Source: Elysia crispata (Eukaryota > Mollusca > Gastropoda > Plakobranchidae). Taken from it: a DNA stretch of 64,000 nt. Shown piece after piece: positions 25,184 through 37,082 of the stretch. A model generated the notes under the pieces. The model was not told where the DNA came from. It worked only from the letters and a program-made list of their open reading frames with translations, and made no database searches. How positions within the stretch are numbered: the stretch's first letter is position 1; each line of letters opens with the position of its first letter. The stretch covers positions 92,501 to 156,500 of the forward strand of contig JAWDGP010006277.1 in NCBI GenBank assembly GCA_033675545.1. Reading direction: 5' to 3'. The translations under genes were made by a program, and so were the position numbers.

Positions 25184-26340
25184 GATGTTAAAATGGACCG
25201 CTTTTTTATACTGTTTTAATTATTTCCTAGATTTTTATATATCTCAATTCCTTCGATCCAAAATCATTCAGTTAAGGTATTGACATGTCAGTAAAATTGA
25301 ATTATTGTAGTATTTGATCTATTCAAACGTCTTGGGCAACATATTGAAATATCTGCAGGTTTAACATAAATTTTTACTTTTGAGTGAAACAATGTATACA
25401 TCCGAGATATTTGTAATTTGTTATCAGATCTGATTTAAGTAATGATTTTGTTGGCTTTCTCTATGATAAGCAATTATTGTTCTGTTTTTAAAAAGCCACA
25501 GCACCTATCATGACTGTTACATGATGATATTTTTTTTCTCTCTCAGAAAACCGACTGTTTCAAGGCTTTTAATTATGTTAACCATAAAGAATTAAGAAAT
25601 AAGTGTTATCTGCAGCCATTAAATATATTTTTATGTTGACTGATGACCTTCTACAATCTTTTAAACTCAGCTTTTTTTTATGGCGGCATAGATGGGCTTA
25701 AACATTTACAAATGTGAATTTCTCATATTGTCATACGGAGGTTTAAGCACTTTAAGCTAGAGTGAAGTATTCTGAATTCTAATATCTGTAATGATGTAAA
25801 ATGTCTTCAGTTTAAGTTGCTCACATATGTCCGCAGTTTTCCAAAAGTGAATCTTTTGACTGCAACACATATAAAGGTCTTGTGAAGCGACTCTTGATAT
25901 CAAACAAAGATAATCAAAGGATTCAAGCTTTCAAAATATTGCCAACTGAGGTTTATTGAATGTGACCTCAGGTTCCTGGCAGCCCTACAGTTGTTGCCAG
26001 TTGACTGGATATATGTGGTTAGAATTTTTCATTTTGATTCAAGGTTATACAACATGCGGGTATTCAAGTTGAGCACATTGACATCATATAATTGTTTAGC
26101 CTCACCTGAGAAATCGTTTCATGCAGACATTGGAGGTTAGCATGTTTTACCAATGATATTATTCTATTATTTTGAACTGATTTTATGGAATGTTTTTTTT
26201 ACAAACAAAATAAATCAAAATATGAATAGATTTTGTAATGAAATCAATATGGGGGAGAGCAATTTGAACATTTTTTTTTTGTGATGCTATTACTCAGGGT
26301 TTTCTTGTTGAATCTGATCTGTACTTACTGAATAAAGTAA
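25184..26340 (+). other. ADAL: probable ADAL 3' UTR and flank
   Basis: AT-rich sequence after the stop codon. Candidate poly(A) signals are ATTAAA near 25618 and AATAAA at 26331-26336. Which one is used cannot be decided from sequence. Confidence 0.35.
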
Positions 26341-28680
26341 AATAAAACACCATGACTGAGGAGATGTTAATATTTAAATACAATATGTTTTGGAATCAGT
26401 TGCTTGAGATGTCTTTCACTTTCAGCCTGGGAGGTCTCGTGTGCGACTTGATGATTGTCAACTAACTTTTTATTTATCCATTCAAGTCTATATTATTTCA
26501 CTGTACTAGAAGTGCTGATTACTTCCAGTTCTGCTCAATGGAGAAGTATAGCAGCACAAAAGATCTAAGATCAGCAACTTGATGTCCCACTTTCCATGAA
26601 TATGAAAAAAGGCTGCAAAAGCATATTTTTTTTTTTTTGCTGATCTTGATGTGATTTGTTTGACTCTTTGGGGTCTACCTACCAGGTCATTTGCCTTTTA
26701 TTTCTAAAACAACTTTGCATTCATTTCAGAAATTTAAATTGAAAAAAAAAAAAATTTGAAAGAAGATAAATTCCTCTAGTTTCACTATTTCAGATCATAT
26801 ACATAATTTAATATATTCTTTTCTAATTCTGAAAAATCAAGTTATTTTCACTTTTGAGAAATAAATTCAATAAAATGGTCTAAACTCAAAACATTTAAAT
26901 TTGATTTAATAGGTGTGATATGTGACTCATTTGGAGTAGGAGTATAACTAATATCTAAACGCCAAAGGCTTCCAAATAATTAAGGAAATAGCTTGACCCC
27001 AAAAACATTTTATGGAAGATTTGTAATGAAACAAATGGGTGTCAGTATTTGTGGATTCACCCTTCTAATAAAGCTGGACTTATCTAGATTCACAGTGCTC
27101 TTTTATGCCATACAAAATTATGTTATCTAACAAAATTGCATCAACTTACAAACAATTATAACCTGTAGAAGAACTTCTCAGTACAATTTTGTTGAGGAAA
27201 TTTTTTCCCCGTTTGCAGATTTTTATGACTTTTTTTTCGACTTGAATTTGGGCGCCTCTGAGCAATTGAAAATAGCATGAGTGGCCTTTGAACAATTTCG
27301 GTTCCCTAGTGCTAGTTTATGTGCCAACAAAGAGAAAAAAAATGAAGCTCAGCATTACTTTTTGTGAAATCCCATTCTTTGTTGACATGAGACTTAATTT
27401 AATTTATATGAAATTCAATTTCGATTTTAAATCCATTATTTACCAAGCATACCCCTGGCCATTTTTTGCCAACAAATACCATTGACAGAGAATAACAGAA
27501 GTCAAGATTTAGTAGATTTGACCAAGATTGAGCAGGTATTTGAAGGCATTGAAAATCAGAACAACAAAAATTGCTAGTCTTTTGTAGAGAAAGTAAACGT
27601 ACATCAACAGACTAAAAACTTATTGAAATTCTTTATAAAACAATGAATCCTGTATGGTAAAAAATATTAGTGTAGGAAAGATTTTTTTGTGTGGGTTTCA
27701 TATTTATTATTATTGTATCTAAATTTCTAAGTTAAATGATCTGTAAGTCAGAAGGAAATGAAAGGAATATGTAGAATTAACATAACTGGGCTCTTAATTA
27801 CATTAAGTGGCAAAAAATGCAGAATTTATTCTTACTCCACTTAGATTCTGCTGTTATATAATTTTTATTTTTCTACTAAATTGCGTAATGAAACAAATAT
27901 TGAAAATAATTATGATATGCAGAAAAATATCAACTCCTAAATAAATTTTGAAGATCCCTTTTATTTTTTCACTCGTTTGCAAAATTTATCCCTAAAAGCA
28001 TACCCTTTAAGAGGACCATTGCATAGATATTATATAATAAAAAAAAAACGAAACTGAGTTGGCTCAGATGACTTAACACTAAAGCAAGCGTGTCTCTTTT
28101 GAGTGTAAAAGGGTGCCCGTGAACATCAACTGGACGTGCCTGCCATGAAACTGGTAATCAAACATTGCTTGCTGTAACTGGTAAACCCAGTAGAACAGCA
28201 GAACAAAGCTGTGAGATACTAAAAAAAAAACCCATTCACTACTACAAACAATTTTGTTATGAAGAAAAAAAAAGCAAAAATAGATTTAACGCAGCTTCTA
28301 AATGTACAAAACAAGGAAACTTTCGGCTTTACGCCTTGAAAACTACAAGAAACAATTCAAGGATAACCACATGCAAATGCCGAGAAATACTTCTACTTCT
28401 TTAGAAATTAAAAAAGGAGATATATGTAGAAATAACCACCAAGAAAAATCAAACATGTAAAGATATACATTATAAGATAATAAATTTAAAAACAAATGAA
28501 ACAAGAATAAGAAGGAATACAAGAAGGAAAAAAATGAATACAAGAATGACTGAATAAATATTTAAAAAGAAATACAGAAATAAGTACACAAGTAAAAGAA
28601 TAATAATAAAAAACACAATTTAAATAAATAAGTAGGCTACCTGAAAAAAAAAATGTAGGAAAAAGAATAAAATATAGATA
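26341..28680. other. intergenic AT-rich DNA
   Basis: No gene recognised. A weakly tRNA-like stretch at about 28053-28140 (GTTGGCTCAGATGACTTAAC as a possible A box, a poor B box) may be a very old SINE. Confidence 0.4.
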
Positions 28681-28683
28681 TCT

Positions 28684-28867
<184 letters not shown>

Positions 28868-29060
28868 CAGCTCAAAACACAGGCAGACAGAACAAAATAA
28901 AAGACAATACAAAGATAGGTAGAAAAATCCGCGTGAACCCCTATGCCATCGAAAAAATTTAAGTTAATAGCCCCTGGGTTAGGTTATCCAACATCTTTAT
29001 AACCACAACATGATCGATAACTTTAATCTCCCAAGAAGGACATGTAGGAGCATCTTGACC

Positions 29061-29155
29061 GGGTACAGAAATACCCCAGAGGCTCTTTCTGTACCTGGTA
29101 CAGATATATCCTCTGCGCTATTTCTATACCTGGTACATATATTATCCGCTGTCTA
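29061..29155. repeat. short tandem repeat, 35-36 base unit
   Basis: Units start with GGTACAG or GGTACAT at 29061, 29097 and 29132. The shared core is a tract close to GGTACAGATATATCC followed by a CTCTTTCTGTACC-like end, with about 2.7 imperfect copies. Confidence 0.7.
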
Positions 29156-29254
29156 ATAAATTCGCTAATGGAGGTCCAGCTTCTCATTGATACATACCAT
29201 TTTATCAACCGGTCCAATCGCGTGGGTCCAAATAAGTAAAGCTTTTAATAAGTT

Positions 29255-29330
29255 GGCCTCAACTAGTGAAGAACCTAGGTTATTGCACTGGGAGTTCTGT
29301 AATTAGAGTCCTAGCTCAACTAAGTTTGAT
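29255..29330 (+). mobile_element. SINE-like relic
   Basis: Contains AGAGTCCTAGCTCAACTAAG, which lines up with the B-box end of the SINE at 33135-33213 (reverse strand, GAATCCTAGCTCGGCCAAG). The 5' part is too decayed to show an A box clearly. Confidence 0.35.
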
Positions 29331-29917
29331 ACTGCATCTTTAATAAAGATTTCATACACACAATTCCTTCTAGGTGTGTCATTAAACCCAAGGCCATAAA
29401 TTTGGCAGTTGAAGATTTTATTACCTTATGAAATGCTTTATTTGAATGCCCCCTCATGCATTTTTCCCTCATAACTAATTTTCCCTGATTAATTCATTAC
29501 CGCAAGATTTGACTCCTTAAAAAAAAAGTAAAGAAAAACATTCTTTAATTTAAATGTACTGCATTTCAAAATTGATCCTGAATAACTAAATCGACGTTAA
29601 ACCATCAAGATACCATGACTTACAGCTAAAAAAAAAATTGAACACGCCTAACATGTTTAACTGCTGATCAACGAATATGACTTTGAGAGACCTTTTTCAC
29701 GATGGCCTGGAAACGAAACAAAATCAAAATGAAAACTTTGAGACAAAATGAAATAAAATCACATTTCGTAAGCAATTCATGGAACTATTCAAATTTTGCA
29801 GTATAGAATATTGGCTTTGAGAGGAAATAGGCAATGAGACAAGACATATTGAAAAAAATAGTTTGTCTTTGTTGAAATAAAAAAGGCATATAATTATAAA
29901 GATTTATGGAAAAAAAT

Positions 29918-29930
29918 GTATATATATAAA

Positions 29931-29964
<34 letters not shown>

Positions 29965-29977
29965 CACACACACACAT
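29918..29977. repeat. (TA)n/(CA)n compound microsatellite
   Basis: TA-rich tract interrupted by AAATG and followed by about seven CA dinucleotides. Confidence 0.93.
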
Positions 29978-30513
29978 AGAACGAGTGGTCGGAAAAAATC
30001 AAGCGAAAAGTCGATATAAGTAGAATAAGTTAAGGTGAGGAATAGGTCTAATGAAGTATATGCATAGAAAGAGTTGAAATAAAGCAGAGATTTTATTGCA
30101 TTACACCGCTAAGTCAGTAAATATTGTCATAGAAAAAGAAAGATCAAATGATTTGTATTATTAAAGATCGACATCACAAATTAATGTATGAAACAGAAAT
30201 AAAGTTAGATATACGTGTAGTCAAATCAGAATGATTAAAAGGTTGGTAATAATGATTAAAAAAGAACAAATATATAAAGAGACAGAAATTCAACTGATTA
30301 TTAAACTAACGTAAAAATTTAAAAAATCTTAAAAATCCTAACAAGATTAAAAGGTATTGAATTGTTTGATTTTCATAATGTGTTTTTAGTTTATTTTACA
30401 AAGTCTAAAAGCTTGAGAAACCCTATTGATAAACGATTGTCTTTGTGGAGCTAAACTGGAGGTCGCAACTTTAAAACAAAAGAAAAGAGACCAAAAAAAA
30501 AAAAAACAAACAA

Positions 30514-30546
30514 CCCCCCCCCCACCCCCCCCCCCCCCCCCCCCCC
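30514..30546. repeat. poly(C) tract between poly(A) tracts
   Basis: A run of 32 C in 33 bases, preceded and followed by poly(A). Poly(G) on the other strand can form quadruplex or i-motif structures. It may also be a place of sequencing or assembly error. Confidence 0.9.
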
Positions 30547-31135
30547 GCAAAAAAAAAAAAAAACAAACAAAAAACTGCATCTGTTTCATCCCCGATTGCC
30601 TTCACGGCACCCATCGGAACTGATGTTATTCTATTGTTATGAAAAGGCAATAACTTATTGACTTAAAAAAACAACAACAAAACAATGAAAGAAAACAACA
30701 TCATGCACAGATAGATGAATAGTAGGCAATTAGATAGAATGATAATAGGGAAAAAAATTGATCTTAACGATGTTACAATGCTAACTCTTTAGCTTTGTCC
30801 TTTAATTCTCCCTTGTCTGGCTGCTTTCCTAAAAACTAAAAATTTTTTAATAAAAGTACTGCTCAGGTTCGACGGTAAACCTTGAGTTAAATTGGTCAAA
30901 AAAAAAAAAAAAATAACAACAAAAACAAACAAACACACAAACAAACAATCCAACCATACGCTGATTTTGTTTTTACAATTCAAAACCTCAAATCATAATT
31001 TTACCGATACCCCCGTTTTCCATTTTAGAGAGGCAATAATCGTTAGGAATTTCACGACAAAAGATGTACACGTAAATCGAATGGCCATGAGAGATCTGCT
31101 AAGTTGAATTAGAAAAGACGAACCTGCTAAATTAA

Positions 31136-31860
31136 ATGTATCTGCCTGACAGCCTGCCTCACTGTCTGGACTACTATGCTCATTGCGTTTTGCTTCATAT
31201 TGAGTATTTTCTGAATGGGCGTGACAACTCATTGCCCCTCCCACCAATCAATCGTGACAGCTCCGGGATTCGTTGCCTGTTTGCGCATTTTCTCGCCCCC
31301 GCCTCGGCCCGCGGCGCTCAGCGTGAGTGGCTAACTCGCCGACAAGCCCGGCATTACTTATCACTCCCAAACATCTTATCCGGAATCTGCAGGTCGCGGT
31401 CTGACACCGGTATCAAGATTGTTCCTACACCTATTCCACGCGCCAAATGATTTAAATGGAACCGCGACGTCTCTCTCTCTCTCTCTCTCTGTCATAGTCT
31501 CGACCTTCCCAAGACATTGTCGGTTAGAGCTGAGCCTCAACTTCAAGTTCTATCTATATGCCCTAGAATCCAACCAATGCCAGAACTGACAGTGAGAGCA
31601 TACTTCTGGACACACAGTTCACACATTATGGAAAATCTGACCCCCCCACCACGTCTGACTCGTGACATTATATAAAACAGTGTGGCTCGGACTTTGATTG
31701 CGCTTCTATATCCTGAGCAGCTGGACGGTTGATCTGCCGGCCAGTAAGCCTCACGCCGTGAGTTCTTACTAAGAGCTGGAGAGACTGAAAATCTCGAGAG
31801 CCAGAGGTGTCGAAGGTGTGGCAACAGTCTCACCTGTGTAGACCTATTTGCTTTGACCTG
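31136..31860. promoter_or_regulatory. GC-richer patch, possible promoter or enhancer
   Basis: Stands out from AT-rich flanks. Contains a CCAAT motif in ACCAATCAATCG (about 31244), GC-rich stretches near 31290-31330, and a TATATAAAAC box near 31670. It lies 4-5 kb upstream of NK3 and could be a distal promoter or enhancer. No transcript can be shown from sequence. Confidence 0.25.
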
Positions 31861-32079
31861 TTGAGGTGAGCTGATAATAATTTAATGGTATCGCTCTAGG
31901 ATTTAAAGCTTTAATCAAAATTAAAATGCATGTCGTCGTCGTCGTCGTCAGTGTTGATTGTCATCTCGGTTATTGTCTCATTTATCGCCGTTCATTTTAT
32001 CAATGTCATAAACATTTTTAACTTTATGATCATTCATCTCCATAGTCCTCATAATCTTGACCAATTCCATTCGCCATCT

Positions 32080-32255
32080 TCTTCAACACCTTCATTATCA
32101 TTATCAACATGACTAAGATAATCATAATACTAGTGCCAACATTATCATCCTCATCATCACTCATATCAACACCATCCTCATCATCATCATTATCATCATC
32201 CTCTTCCTCACCATCCTCGACGAAATCGTAATCATCATCATCAAAAAAAAAAAAA
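32080..32255. repeat. degenerate (CAT)n/(TCA)n tract with poly(A)
   Basis: Interrupted ATC triplets over about 160 bases, then a poly(A) run. Acidic open frames on the minus strand are a product of the repeat. Confidence 0.85.
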
Positions 32256-33134
32256 AAAAAAAAAAATATCATACTAGCTGAGCTAAATGTTTTATTAAGT
32301 CACTTATCAAACCTTCAAGTTATTGATTTAAATGTTTATTTCTACCCTTCAAGAAGATGGAAAAATATGTTTCCTGAGTCCAGCAATATTTTTGTTTGGC
32401 TGCAAAAGGGAAAGAAAACAATCATTAAAAAGATTTATACCTGGACAGTTTGACACTCAGAAACTTTTGAATGTGTCACAAATTACTTCAAAATGTCTTC
32501 GCCGTTATTTAATATTATCGTCATTATTGACTCTAGCAAGTGCAGAAAAGAAAAGATAATATTAATTGAGCGAAGATGTCATTCTAATTTCATAGGCCTA
32601 ATTATTTTACGTGATGGCCATTATTTCATTAAATGCGCCAATCAGCAAAGAACAGCTATAGCATGCAAGTTTTTATACGTTAACCGACTTATAAATTTAT
32701 AAAACTTGAGATCCAGGCAGCTTCTTGTTGATCATACCATTCAGGTTCAGTTTAAAAAAACAAAAATCAGTCTTTGATGTCTGCATGTTATCTAGCACTC
32801 AATCGGAATAATAAAGAAAAAAGAAAGAAAGAATAATCCTATAATATATTGGAAATACAGAGGAGTCAGCTGTAACCCCATTTGAATATTTAAATAAACT
32901 TTACATTAAATAAAACAATAATGACTTAAAAAAATAGCCTTCCTGTTGTTCAAGGGCTTTATACAGGTTCTCCAACGGACAATTGCCAACCAATATATCT
33001 TTCTGAACTTACAAAGAAGCAGATTATTAGAAGCAGCGCGCCATTCTAATGAACTGAAAATTTCTTCACTGCCAATCATCTCGACGTACTCGTTCTGTAC
33101 CTAAACTAAGTCTGTAATCTCGAGGATTGAACAC

Positions 33135-33213
33135 TTGGCCGAGCTAGGATTCGAACCAGGGACCATGATTTATGAGTGGCGTAACTTCCACATTAAACCA
33201 CGACGCTAAACGG
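33135..33213 (-). mobile_element. tRNA-derived SINE head
   Basis: Read on the minus strand: a CGTGGTTTAATGTGG A-box-like motif and a near-perfect B box in GGTTCGAATCC followed by TAGCTCGGCC. The anticodon stem is not convincing, so this is a SINE or tRNA pseudogene rather than a working tRNA. Confidence 0.6.
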
Positions 33214-33861
33214 TTTGATCTCTGACTGACAATGTAATTTAACTCGTCATTGTGAAATTATACCATCTCATACACGTATTGACGTCGTGTACTGGCGACC
33301 CTTAACTAAGAGTGTGAGCATGTTATTCAGTCTTAATCGAGTCTTTCTGTAATACAAGCTGGTCACCGAATTGACCAAATTTTTGCAGTAAATGTAAAAG
33401 TAAGCTTTATCATTTAACTATATGGCAGAGTTAGGACAGTTTGATATTTTTGTTGTGGAGGTCTGTAGGCTGAATCATAAGTGCGTTCTGAGTAAAATTC
33501 TATTCTATGCCCAAAAGTTAAAAGAAATAGATCACTATACATCAAACATGCAAAAGTTTGTTCACTTCGGTGACTTGGCCTGTATTTTAGAAAGCCTCGG
33601 TGCGAATCGAATTCATCATTCGAAAACTTGTTAGACGGCCGCAATGAAATATGAACTTTTCTACGTAAAGACAGTATAAATACTCTCTAGCCCTAAATTT
33701 GCCATTTTATCTGATGAAGAGACAGTCACTGTAATAGTTAATAATAATGTAAAAAATCAATGGGTTATGTTTCCTCCCTGCAATATTAGATTATATTCGA
33801 ACAACTAAACGATTTGTTAAAAGATTTATATTTTCACAGTTCTTTACAAAAATGCTAATAG

Positions 33862-33903
33862 TTATCATCATCATCCTCACCATCATCATCATCATCATTA
33901 TTA

Positions 33904-33991
<88 letters not shown>

Positions 33992-34000
33992 CATCATCAT
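33862..34000. repeat. (TTA)n/(TCA)n microsatellite
   Basis: About 30 TTA triplets framed by TCA triplets. Confidence 0.97.
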
Positions 34001-35185
34001 TACTTTTATTATTCTTATTAATATATATATATATTATATGTGTTATACACATATAAAAGAAAAAAAAAAGAAAAAAAGAAAACAAAAAACAACAATGACA
34101 AACAAAACAAAAAAACAACAAATCAAACAAAACCGAACCTTGGGCCTTCCAAAAAAAAAAAAAAAAACGTTTTCCAGAAGATTCAGCACAAAGGTATCCA
34201 AGATTTCAATTTCTAAATTATATTTTTATTCTTTCAAAATTGCAAGGAACCTGAGAGGGGTTGGATGTTGCTAAATTCTCGCAGGAAAAATATATTTTTT
34301 CATGACAAAGATAATTTACAGTCAGTAATTTTTTTAGATAATGTATTATTTCTTGAAATGCATTAGAATAAACCGAACAGTAACAAATGTGTCTATTATA
34401 ATGGTTTGATCTGTCTTCTACCAACAAGCTACAATCAACGGAAATTAATATTCATGATATCAAAGTATTTAAGATATTGGCCTTAAACCTTATTGAAAGA
34501 GGACCTTTTTTCAGGTATGAGTGTAGCCAAGAAATCGACTTAGAAATTAGAAAAAAAAAGCCCATTTTTTGAATGCCACATTGGTTCGTTTTTTGTTTTT
34601 TTTTGTTTGTCTGGGCAAGTTCAAACTGCAATGAAAAACATAATTTTTTGACATCGTTTTATAAGAGCTAATTTATTTCAAGTATATGATTACAGTGCGT
34701 AAACAACAACAGTCCGGTTCTTAGAGGTAAAAAAAAAACAAAAAAAGAAAAAAAATTAACTATCCTGCATCTTAGTCGATGAAGATGGCAACATTTAAAA
34801 AAAACATTTTTTTTTCATAAATGCGCACATTCTAAACAGTTCAAAGATTAAACATGAGATATTTTCATTGAAAAGGAGGATTGTATAAACAGTCCTATTT
34901 TCATGAATCAAAACTCCAAAATAAGAATAAAATATCATATAAACGCAAGTTTGAAAATGAAAAATTTCATCCATTTTTGTTTAAAAAAAATCTGAAATAA
35001 AATAGAAAAGTCATAGTGTTTTTCTTTCTTTTTTTAAAGTTATTTTTAACTAGAGTTTCATAGTTTTATATGCACTGAAAATGTTACGACTGAAAATTGG
35101 TTTTAAAGTATCATAGGTTTAGTAGTAGATTAAACTTATGGCTTCTTCTTAAGAAATTTCATAATTCTGAAAAATTTAGATAGAC
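34001..35185. other. intergenic AT-rich DNA
   Basis: Contains (AT)n at about 34019-34035 and A/C-rich tracts at 34060-34170. No gene seen. Confidence 0.5.
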
Positions 35186-35186
35186 C

Positions 35187-35258
35187 TTGTTGTTGTTGTT
35201 GTTGTTATTGTAGATATTGTTGTTGTTGATGTAATTGTTGTTATTGCTATTATTATTT

Positions 35259-35349
<91 letters not shown>

Positions 35350-35385
35350 CATTATTATTGTTATTGCTATTATTATTATTATTGT
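35187..35385. repeat. (TTG)n/(TTA)n compound microsatellite
   Basis: TTG triplets, then about 30 TTA triplets, then mixed TTG/TTA, about 600 bases upstream of the NK3 start codon. Confidence 0.96.
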
Positions 35386-35715
35386 TCCGGCCTTGACTAT
35401 TGATAATCGTAGAATAGAGAAACACTTCTTCTTTTTTATTTCCACTATCTGCGTCATTGACATTTGCATGGAATAAATTTTCATACTCCGTATAACATTT
35501 TTGTTGAGTAAAGCTAAACTTCTTGAAGAACCAGAAAATCGTTATCTCGACTAATAATTCATAAAAGCGCCATGCAGGCTGCTCTCCGACAAGCTATTTG
35601 ACGTGCTTTATTTTCTTATGAATTTTTTTTAAGGAGTGTTTTCCATTCTCTTTTCTCGTACCGTAACTGCAACAGATTTAGTTGTAAAATTTGAATTGAG
35701 AGCATTCGCTGACGG

Positions 35716-35759
35716 TAATTAATTGTTCTTGTAAAATGCTTAGAAGTCGTATATAAAAG
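35716..35759 (+). promoter_or_regulatory. candidate NK3 core promoter
   Basis: A strong TATA box (TATATAAAAG at 35750-35759) lies 250 bases upstream of the NK3 start codon. This predicts a transcription start near 35780-35790 and a 5' UTR of about 225 bases. A TAATTAATT homeodomain-type site lies at 35716-35724, just upstream of the TATA box. No splice is needed between this start and the ATG. Confidence 0.45.
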
Positions 35760-36009
35760 AAAGCTTAGATGTTGAGTTTTTGTTAACACCTGCAATTCAT
35801 TCTATTCATCAGATAAACCACGTTATTTTTCAGAGAATTCTTTCACCTAGGTTTGTGTATTAATTTTGCAAGTTTATTTACTTAGTGATAGTTTTAGAAT
35901 GCAAATATTTCTCTGTATTTTAATATGAATGAAAAAAAAAAAAAAAGAAACAAACAATCAATCAGGAATGGCTTTAAATTGTCAAATCAACAGATAACAA
36001 CTACAAAAA

Positions 36010-37082
36010 ATGGAACACTGCGCACCGACTGTCGTCAAAAGTAGAAGCAGGAGTCCTAGCCCTAGACAGAGCCGCAGCCGTTGTTGCAGTCGTAGCCGGA
36101 GTCCTAGTCCTAGCTGTAGCGCAAACTGCAGCATGGCAGGAAGAACCCCTTCACCACTGGCTCCACCGGGAAAGTTTGCCAGCTCTCTACAGCAGGAGCG
36201 GCTGGATCGACACGGAAGCTGCGAGCATGATCCGCCCGCTACCGAGAGTTCTTGCTCCAAAAAAGGAGATTCCAAGAAAAAGTCCAGTTTGTCATTTTCC
36301 ATTGAAAACATCCTTGGGAAGTCATGTAGTGAAGATTTGCAAGCTCGAGTAGATAGAGCGCATGGCCAATGGACCAATATCAAGCCCGCGCTCCGCATTC
36401 CGCAGCCTAACTTTGAGGAACGAATCGTCCAGGTGTATCACATCAACGATGACCTCGAGCGACACGGCAGAACTGCAGCTGGACTTGGAAGCTGCGAACT
36501 CGGTGTAGACGAAGTAGAAGACAATGAAAGTTTCAGGGTGGCGAAAGACAATAAAACATTAGGTGACATAAAAACAAAATATAAGAATAGCGGCATGAAG
36601 GATCATGAACATCACGAAAAATTTGATATCTATGATGAAGACAGCAGTGACGATATCGACGTCACATTTGCGGTTGATGAAGACAATGCTGACGATGGTC
36701 CGACTAGCAATGACGAGGAAAGTGCTGCGCCGAGCAGCAACGACCATAGATCTATGAACGGCTCTCCGCCGAGACAGATGCGTCTGAGCATGCCTCACCC
36801 ACGCAACCTACTCAAAATGAGCATGGGATGTTCCGCAAGAAGTCCTGGGTCGAGTCCAGATGTTCACCTTGGCGCAGGCTACGATCAGAGCACCTCTCCC
36901 AAGACGCCGCTCAGCAGGAAGTTGAGCTTGGACTCTACGACCTCCTTCTCTTCATCTTTCTCTTCGCCGCCATCTATGACTGGTCGCAGCATCAGCTACC
37001 CCCATTCCATGATGTCCCCGTTTTGGGCTGCAGCAGGGAGTGAAGTGAAATGTCTGGACATGCCACGTCCAGCCTGCACAGG
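36010..37082 (+). CDS. NK3 exon 1
   Basis: Codes the N-terminal 357 residues with RS-rich, eh1 and acidic stretches. Ends in phase 2 (ACA GG) at a GTGAGT donor. Distinctly GC-richer than its flanks. Confidence 0.9.

Noticed and set aside
31136-31450. Open frame of about 104 codons in the GC-richer patch
   Set aside because: GC-rich DNA has fewer stops by chance. Overlapping frames on both strands are equally open and no motif is seen.
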